Origin: Akkermansiaceae bacterium UBA5020
GTDB taxonomy: Bacteria; Verrucomicrobiota; Verrucomicrobiia; Verrucomicrobiales; DEV007
Length of the DNA: 27,214 nt
NCBI GenBank assembly: GCA_002396885.1
Contig: DGXY01000108.1
Coordinates: 12,494 to 39,707 of the forward strand
Direction of reading: 5' to 3'
The notes under the pieces are model-generated. The model ran no database searches. It had not been told where the DNA came from and worked only from the letters and a program-made list of their open reading frames with translations. Numbering within the stretch: the stretch's first letter is position 1; the number at the start of each line of letters is the position of its first letter. Both the position numbers and the translations under genes were made by a program. Below are positions 22,656 through 27,214 of this stretch, in pieces.

Positions 22656-24365
22656 TCAGCCTTCGCTGCCTTTCGGATTCTCCGCGAGGAGCGAGCCGAT
22701 GAAGGGGAAGAGCTGTTTCTTTCGGCTGACGACGCCCTTGAGGATGAAGAGGTGCGAGTCGCGGCGGGGATAACCGATCTTTTGGCGGATCTCCGGGGGA
22801 GCCTCGATGAGGAGGAGGGAGTCGTTCAGGGTGATGTCGGTGATCATGAGGCAGGCGAGATCGAGCTGGTGCTCGCGGATGAGGCGCTGCAGCTCCTCCT
22901 GGAGTGCCTCGCGGGCGGGCCAGAAGTAATCGAAGCCGATTTCCTCGACCTGTGAGATGCTGACACGGTAGCCGCTTTCCTCGAACTCCTTGCGATCGGA
23001 ACCGACTGCCTCCTCGAAATTGCCGCCGCGGAGGACCGAGCCGGCGGAGAAGAAATCCTCCTTGAATTGGTTCACGTCGATCCCCGCGATGCCGCTGGCC
23101 CACTCGAGGACGGAACGATCCTCGTCCGTGGTGGTGGGCGAAGTGAGATTGAGGGTGTCGGAGATGATCCCGGCGCAGATGCAGAAGGCGATCCCGCGCG
23201 AGGGATCGATTCCATGGCCGCGGAAGGCGCTGCCGACGATGGTGCAGGTCGAGCCGACCGTCTTGTTGATGAACTGGATGGGCTCTTTCGTGACGAGGTT
23301 GCCGCTGAGGCGGTGGTGATCGAGCACCTCGATGATGTCGGCTTCCTCCGCACCGGCGACGGCCTGGGAGAATTCGTTGTGGTCGACGAGGATGAGCCGG
23401 GGGCGTTCGGGATTGACGAGGTCGGCGCGCGAAAAGACTCCGACGAGGCGGTTGCTCTCGGGATCGCAGACCGGGAAGAGGACCTGGTCGCGATTCGACT
23501 TAAGGCGCTCTTTGACGGTCTGGAGTTTCGTTTCGGGCGAGAAGGAAATGAACTCGGTCGAGACAGCGCTATGGATCGAACGCGCTCCGCGGATGAGCTG
23601 GGTCGTCGAGGCGGTGTCGCGCTCGGTGATGAGGATGATCGTGCCCTTGAGCCTCGCCGCGTGGACAATGGCCTCGGAGGGGCGGAAGTTACTCGTGATG
23701 ACAAGGCAGCGCACCCCGGCCTCGACGGCGTGGAGTTGCACCCCGACCCGGTCGCCGGTGATGATGAGGAGCTGATCCTTCGGCATGGTGGCAATACGCT
23801 CCTGCATGACCGGCTCGGAGGATCCGGCCACCATCATGAGAAACTGCTGCTCGAGGGCCGCGTCTTCGACCGTCGTGATCACTTCCGCCTCGAGGATCTG
23901 GGAGACCTTTTCCACCGATGCGGTGACCTGGCGGGGATGATCGCCGTGTTCGGTCGAGGGGATGAGGAGGTGGAGGAGATCCTGCAACGCGAGCATCCCG
24001 GTGAGAATGCCGTTGTCGTCGATGACGGGAAGGCTGCGGTAGTGGCGTGCGGCCATTTCCCGATAAGCTTCGATCACGGAATCGGTGGCTCGTGCGGTCG
24101 AAACATCACGGCGGCAGATGTCGCCGGCGCGGAGCTGGACATCGCTCATGAGTGGCGGACGGGGCAGTCCAGCCTTTTGCAGGACCCATTCGGTGCGCGT
24201 GTTCGGAGGTCCGCAGCAGGCGGCGACGGCGTCGGGGATGCGCGTCTGACGCAGGAGATCGGCGTAGGCGAGCGCCGAGCAGATCGCGTCGGTGTCGGGG
24301 TTTTTATGGCCCATGACCCAGGTCGGGCGGGCGGGGCGGGGCGAGAGCGGGGCGGTTTCGGTCAC
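22656..24365 (-). CDS. ppaC: Mn-dependent family II inorganic diphosphatase with CBS and DRTGG domains
   Basis: Hydrolyses pyrophosphate to phosphate to pull biosynthetic reactions forward. The 569-residue protein has a split DHH catalytic core: GHKNPDTD (residues 19-26) and then, after a long insert, VDHNEF, VLDHHRLSG and SDTLNLTSPTTT, followed by the DHHA2 domain (about 430-560). The insert (about 75-320) contains a CBS pair (first CBS with YRSLPVIDDNGILTGMLAL, second with VLFPVCDPESNRLVGVFSR) flanking a DRTGG domain. This layout is that of adenine-nucleotide-regulated CBS-PPases, in which AMP/ADP inhibit and ATP or diadenosine polyphosphates activate. The start is GTG at 24365; ATG at 24314 (just before GHKNPD) is possible. 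No Shine-Dalgarno is present. Confidence 0.93.
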   Translation of the reverse strand: MTETAPLSPRPARPTWVMGHKNPDTDAICSALAYADLLRQTRIPDAVAACCGPPNTRTEWVLQKAGLPRPPLMSDVQLRAGDICRRDVSTARATDSVIEAYREMAARHYRSLPVIDDNGILTGMLALQDLLHLLIPSTEHGDHPRQVTASVEKVSQILEAEVITTVEDAALEQQFLMMVAGSSEPVMQERIATMPKDQLLIITGDRVGVQLHAVEAGVRCLVITSNFRPSEAIVHAARLKGTIILITERDTASTTQLIRGARSIHSAVSTEFISFSPETKLQTVKERLKSNRDQVLFPVCDPESNRLVGVFSRADLVNPERPRLILVDHNEFSQAVAGAEEADIIEVLDHHRLSGNLVTKEPIQFINKTVGSTCTIVGSAFRGHGIDPSRGIAFCICAGIISDTLNLTSPTTTDEDRSVLEWASGIAGIDVNQFKEDFFSAGSVLRGGNFEEAVGSDRKEFEESGYRVSISQVEEIGFDYFWPAREALQEELQRLIREHQLDLACLMITDITLNDSLLLIEAPPEIRQKIGYPRRDSHLFILKGVVSRKKQLFPFIGSLLAENPKGSEG

Positions 24366-24458
24366 TCGTGAATGTCCGCCATCCCAGGAGAGTTTCGACC
24401 GAAAAGTTGCTCGTTGGCCGGGGCTGACACAAGTCGGGCGGGAAAGGGTGGGGGGCGC

Positions 24459-25040
24459 TCAACCGAAGTAATCCGGCTCGTGCCCGGGACGCCATTTGAT
24501 GTTGCAGCCGGTGCTGGGAGACCAGGGCAACGGCGTTTCGCGGCCGTCGAGGAGGTTTGCGGCGGCGCAAGCGAGGTCGGATCCGCTGGCATCGCCCTTG
24601 CCGGGACGGGAATCGTCGAACTGACCGGCGTAGACGAGCTTTAGCTTGGCATCGAAGAGGTAAAAATCGGGGGTGCAGGCGGCAGCATAGGCGTGGGCGA
24701 CTTCCTGGGTGGCATCATGGAGGTAGGGAAACTCCCAGCCGTGGGCCTCAGCGAAGGCGGGCATGCGGTCCGGTCCATCCTGGGGATATCGCTCGATGTC
24801 GTTCGAGGCGATGGCGACGGTGGCGATCCCTTTCGCGGCGATCTCAGAGGCAAAACGGCCGAGGGCGTCGGCGAGATGGATGACGTAGGGGCAGTGATTG
24901 CAAGCAAAGACAACGAGGAGACCGTGCTTTTCCGCGACAAGGGTGGCGGGACGGTGGAGAAGGCCGGCCGGGTCGGGCAGGATGAAGTCCGGCGCGACCG
25001 TGCCGGGCTCAAGTCGGAAGGTGGAGGGCACTGCGGCCAT
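24459..25040 (-). CDS. Thioredoxin-like redoxin protein
   Basis: A 193-residue thioredoxin-fold protein of the AhpC-TSA/redoxin type. It has GTVAPDFILPD at the N-terminus, VVFACNHCPYV with the redox CxxC (C47-C50), the cis-Pro segment ACTPDFYLFD, and a C-terminal GCNIKWRPG motif. It has no signal peptide, so it is probably cytoplasmic. This family occurs widely in Bacteroidetes, Cyanobacteria and Verrucomicrobia; its electron partner is unknown. The start is taken as ATG 25040; the longer frame to 25085 adds a 15-residue leader without signal features. It is divergent from rplI. Confidence 0.88.
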   Translation of the reverse strand: MAAVPSTFRLEPGTVAPDFILPDPAGLLHRPATLVAEKHGLLVVFACNHCPYVIHLADALGRFASEIAAKGIATVAIASNDIERYPQDGPDRMPAFAEAHGWEFPYLHDATQEVAHAYAAACTPDFYLFDAKLKLVYAGQFDDSRPGKGDASGSDLACAAANLLDGRETPLPWSPSTGCNIKWRPGHEPDYFG

Positions 25041-25091
25041 GATGATCAAGCGGTGTGTGGGGAGAGAGTCGGGGAAATCGCCCAAGGCGGG

Positions 25092-25120
25092 TTGACATTC
25101 TAACGGATCGCGACTAACTG
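25092..25120 (+). promoter_or_regulatory. Candidate rplI promoter
   Basis: A perfect -35 box TTGACA (25092-25097), 17-nt spacer, and a weak -10 TAACTG (25115-25120), 35 nt upstream of the L9 ATG. It is followed by a pyrimidine-rich leader. Confidence 0.45.
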
Positions 25121-25155
25121 TCCCGCTCTTTTTCCAAAACCGAACCGATCAAGCC

Positions 25156-25647
25156 ATGGCTACCGTTGAAGTGATTCTCAAACAAAAAATCGAAGGACTG
25201 GGCGCCGAGGCTGACGTCGTCAAGGTGAAGCGTGGTTTCGCGCGCAACTTCCTCCTTCCCCAAGACCGCGCCTTCGAGGCAACCAAGGCGAATCTCCGCC
25301 ACGTTTCCAAGCTCAAGGAGGTCCGCGCCAAGCGTGAGGCGGACGAGCTGGCCGAGGCCGAGAACACCGCCGCGAAGCTGAAAAAGCTTCGTCTTTCCAT
25401 CGAGCTTTCCCTCGGGCAGGGCGGCAAGGCTTTCGGATCGGTCACGACCGCCGACATCGCCGCGCTCATCGCCGACAAGAGCAAACTCACGATCGACCGC
25501 CACCAGCTCGTGCTCGAGTCCCCGATCAAGACTCTGGGATCCTATGACATTCCGGTGAAGCTTCACCCCTCTATCGAGGCCTCCGTGACCGTCCGGGTCG
25601 TGGCTGCCGATGGGGAAGGCGCTGGGAGCGAGTCCGACGAAGCGTGA
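25156..25647 (+). CDS. rplI: 50S ribosomal protein L9
   Basis: Large-subunit protein at the base of the L1 stalk. The 163-residue sequence has the N-terminal domain MATVEVILKQKIEGLG, then VKRGFARNFLLPQ, the long connecting helix (about residues 41-75) and a C-terminal domain with GKAFGSVTTADIA and a Gly/Ser/Glu tail (about 153-163). In many bacteria rplI sits with rpsF, ssb and rpsR; here only dnaB, another frequent neighbour, follows. A terminator lies 79 nt downstream. Confidence 0.96.
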   Translation: MATVEVILKQKIEGLGAEADVVKVKRGFARNFLLPQDRAFEATKANLRHVSKLKEVRAKREADELAEAENTAAKLKKLRLSIELSLGQGGKAFGSVTTADIAALIADKSKLTIDRHQLVLESPIKTLGSYDIPVKLHPSIEASVTVRVVAADGEGAGSESDEA

Positions 25648-25726
25648 CGAGAGCGGGCACCCGGGAATGATCGGGCCGCCCTTGGATCGAAAATAGCGAT
25701 TTTCATCGATTCGTTTTGCGAAATGC

Positions 25727-25763
25727 GGGCGGGTTGCTTAGATAGCAAACCCGCCCTTTTTTT
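25727..25763 (+). terminator. Rho-independent terminator after rplI
   Basis: GGGCGGGTTGCT and AGCAAACCCGCCC pair with one bulged base around a short loop (25727-25756), followed by TTTTTTT (25757-25763). It separates rplI from dnaB, which begins 61 nt further on. Confidence 0.85.
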
Positions 25764-25823
25764 GTGCCGCCACGAGAGGTGCCGGGGTCCCGTTTTCCCA
25801 CACCCCTAACGATTCCCTATCCC

Positions 25824-27214
25824 ATGCCCGATCCCAGTTTTGCCCGTGGTGGCGGCGATTCCCTGAAAAGTGGTCCGAGAGGGCCGAAAGGCGAGGGAGG
25901 CAAGCCCTTCCAGAAGAGCGCCTCGGCCGAGGATCCGCTGCGCTCCATGCCGGTCAATCCCGATGCCGAGCGCGCCGCGCTTTCGTGCATGCTGATGGAT
26001 CCGGTCACGATCATCCCAAAGGCGATCGAAAAGCTCTCGGCCGGCTACTTCTACATCCCGGCCCACCGCGTCATCTTCGAGACGCTCCTGCATCTCTACA
26101 AGACGCGTCCCGAGGGCAAGCTCGATCTCATCGTCCTCAACACCGAACTCTCGAACCAAGGCAAGCTCGACGCCGTGGGCGGGCCCAAGACCCTGGCAGA
26201 TCTTCTCGATGATGTTCCGACGACGGCACTCTTTGAGGACTACGCGGGTTTCCTGAAGGAGAAATTCGTCCTCCGACGCGTCATCCAGGATTGCACGGAG
26301 TGTGTCACTCAAGCCTATGACGGTCCCGAGAGTTCGGCGAATTTCCTCGACTCGGTGGAAAAGCGGGTCCTCCAGATCCGGAACGAGACTGAAAATCAGA
26401 AGGGCATCGAGGAGATGCGTGTGCACGTCATCAAGGTGATCGAGTCGATCCAAGACATGTACAACGGCGAGGGCCAGGGCGGCGGGCTCATGACCGGCTT
26501 TCACGACCTCGACGCGATGACGAACGGCTTCCACGGCGGGGAAATGATCGTCGTGGCGGCGCGCCCTTCGATGGGCAAGACCTCCTTCGTCATGAACATC
26601 GTCGAGAACGTTGCGATCCGGAAGGACAACCCCGTCGCCTGCGCCGTCTTCAGTCTGGAAATGACTTCGGAGTCGCTCGTGCAACGTCTTCTCTGTTCGC
26701 GCGCGAAAGTGCAGATGCAGAAGCTGCGCGGCGGGTTTCTCGCGAAGACGGATTTCCCCAAGCTGATGCAGGTGGCCGGGCAGCTCGCCGAGGCCCCGAT
26801 CTGGATCGACGACACGCCCGGACTTTCGATCAATGAACTCCAGGCCAAGGCGCGTCGCCTCAAGCAGCAGCACAACATCGGGCTGATCGCGATCGACTAC
26901 CTCCAGCTCCTCAAGGCTCCGGACGTCGGCGGCCGCGACGGGCGTGAAAAGGAGATCGCGGCCATCTCGGGTGGGATCAAGGGGATCGCGAAGGAACTCA
27001 ACATCCCCATTATCGTTCTCGCCCAGCTCAACCGGAATCCCGACGCCCGCGGCGGCAAACCGCGCATGAGCGACCTTCGCGAATCCGGATCGATCGAGCA
27101 GGATGCCGACCTTGTGGGTCTGCTGATGCGACCCGAGGTTTACGCCGATGACGATGAGGATCGCGAGAGCAAATTTGGCGAAGCCGAGTTCATCATCGCC
27201 AAACAGCGAAACGG
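25824..27214 (+). CDS. dnaB: Replicative DNA helicase DnaB, 5' part
   Basis: Hexameric helicase that unwinds DNA at the replication fork. The gene runs off the right edge: 463 full codons are visible with no stop. After a 41-residue Gly/Lys/Pro-rich extension comes the N-terminal helical domain (VNPDAERAALSCMLMDP onwards, about 43-150), a linker, and the RecA-like domain. That domain shows GLMTGFHDLDAMTNGF, Walker A ARPSMGKTSF with K252, SLEMTSESLVQRLL, Walker B IAIDYLQLL with D358, and LAQLNRNPDARG and LRESGSIEQDAD. No intein is seen in the visible part, although dnaB Walker regions are a common intein site. The ATG at 25824 is used; ATG at 25947 would remove the extension and is a real alternative, since neither has a Shine-Dalgarno. 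Confidence 0.95.
   Translation, partial: MPDPSFARGGGDSLKSGPRGPKGEGGKPFQKSASAEDPLRSMPVNPDAERAALSCMLMDPVTIIPKAIEKLSAGYFYIPAHRVIFETLLHLYKTRPEGKLDLIVLNTELSNQGKLDAVGGPKTLADLLDDVPTTALFEDYAGFLKEKFVLRRVIQDCTECVTQAYDGPESSANFLDSVEKRVLQIRNETENQKGIEEMRVHVIKVIESIQDMYNGEGQGGGLMTGFHDLDAMTNGFHGGEMIVVAARPSMGKTSFVMNIVENVAIRKDNPVACAVFSLEMTSESLVQRLLCSRAKVQMQKLRGGFLAKTDFPKLMQVAGQLAEAPIWIDDTPGLSINELQAKARRLKQQHNIGLIAIDYLQLLKAPDVGGRDGREKEIAAISGGIKGIAKELNIPIIVLAQLNRNPDARGGKPRMSDLRESGSIEQDADLVGLLMRPEVYADDDEDRESKFGEAEFIIAKQRN

Noticed and set aside
22257..24371. Long plus-strand frames opposite the pyrophosphatase
   Set aside because: They mirror the coding strand of a clear DHH/CBS enzyme and have no recognisable motifs or plausible start context.

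Overview
This is a GC-rich (roughly 60-65%) chromosomal segment with mostly conserved, densely packed genes. No phage, transposase, integrase or CRISPR array is visible. The gene mix suggests a member of the PVC group, most likely Verrucomicrobiota: a stripped-down type II secretion (T2SS) cluster, a Rex / TonB-ExbB-ExbD run, a bacterial AP2-domain protein, a MoeZ-type E1-rhodanese fusion, a CBS/DRTGG inorganic pyrophosphatase and simple-unit palindromic repeats. This placement is inference; no rRNA is present to confirm it. Almost no start codon has a Shine-Dalgarno sequence; many are preceded by pyrimidines (CCC-ATG, TCC-ATG).

Layout. 1-427: the 3' part of a PlsC-type acyltransferase. 541-7664 (minus): a seven-gene operon I-J-K-L-M-(C-like)-D encoding the pseudopilins, inner-membrane platform and outer-membrane secretin of a T2SS. 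Genes overlap by ATGA or abut. The ATPase (GspE), GspF and major pseudopilin GspG are absent from the window. 7850-8224 (minus): small periplasmic c-type cytochrome with its own promoter and terminator. 8409-8993 (minus): HNH nuclease. 9269-10702 and 10802-11761 (plus): pyruvate kinase and a sugar-phosphate nucleotidyltransferase.

11890-15718 (plus) is a tight five-gene run: the NADH/NAD+-sensing repressor Rex, an 8-oxoguanine glycosylase, then TonB-, ExbB- and ExbD-like proteins. It is followed by a large hairpin-forming repeat built of CTCNTA-like hexamers and a second degenerate repeat. Next come peptide deformylase (15925-16476), a very acidic-tailed hypothetical (16498-16926, minus), tRNA-Asn(GTT) (17191-17262), an esterase (17347-18069) and two translationally coupled small exported hypotheticals (minus).

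18877-19089 (plus) is a YgaP-like small membrane protein behind a promoter that contains an 18-bp dyad. Convergent to it are a Trm112-like zinc-ribbon-type small protein and a MoeZ-like adenylyltransferase/sulfurtransferase. Divergent from MoeZ is a HtrA/DegP protease followed by an AP2-domain protein. 22656-24365 (minus) is a CBS/DRTGG Mn-dependent pyrophosphatase and 24459-25040 (minus) a thioredoxin-like protein. Ribosomal protein L9 (plus) with a terminator follows, and finally the replicative helicase DnaB, which runs off the right edge.

No clear new multi-gene system is visible. The observations most worth checking are the hexamer palindrome at 15734-15849, the dyad-controlled YgaP-like gene, the PAPSV repeat in the secretin, the reduced T2SS cluster and the absence of Shine-Dalgarno sites.
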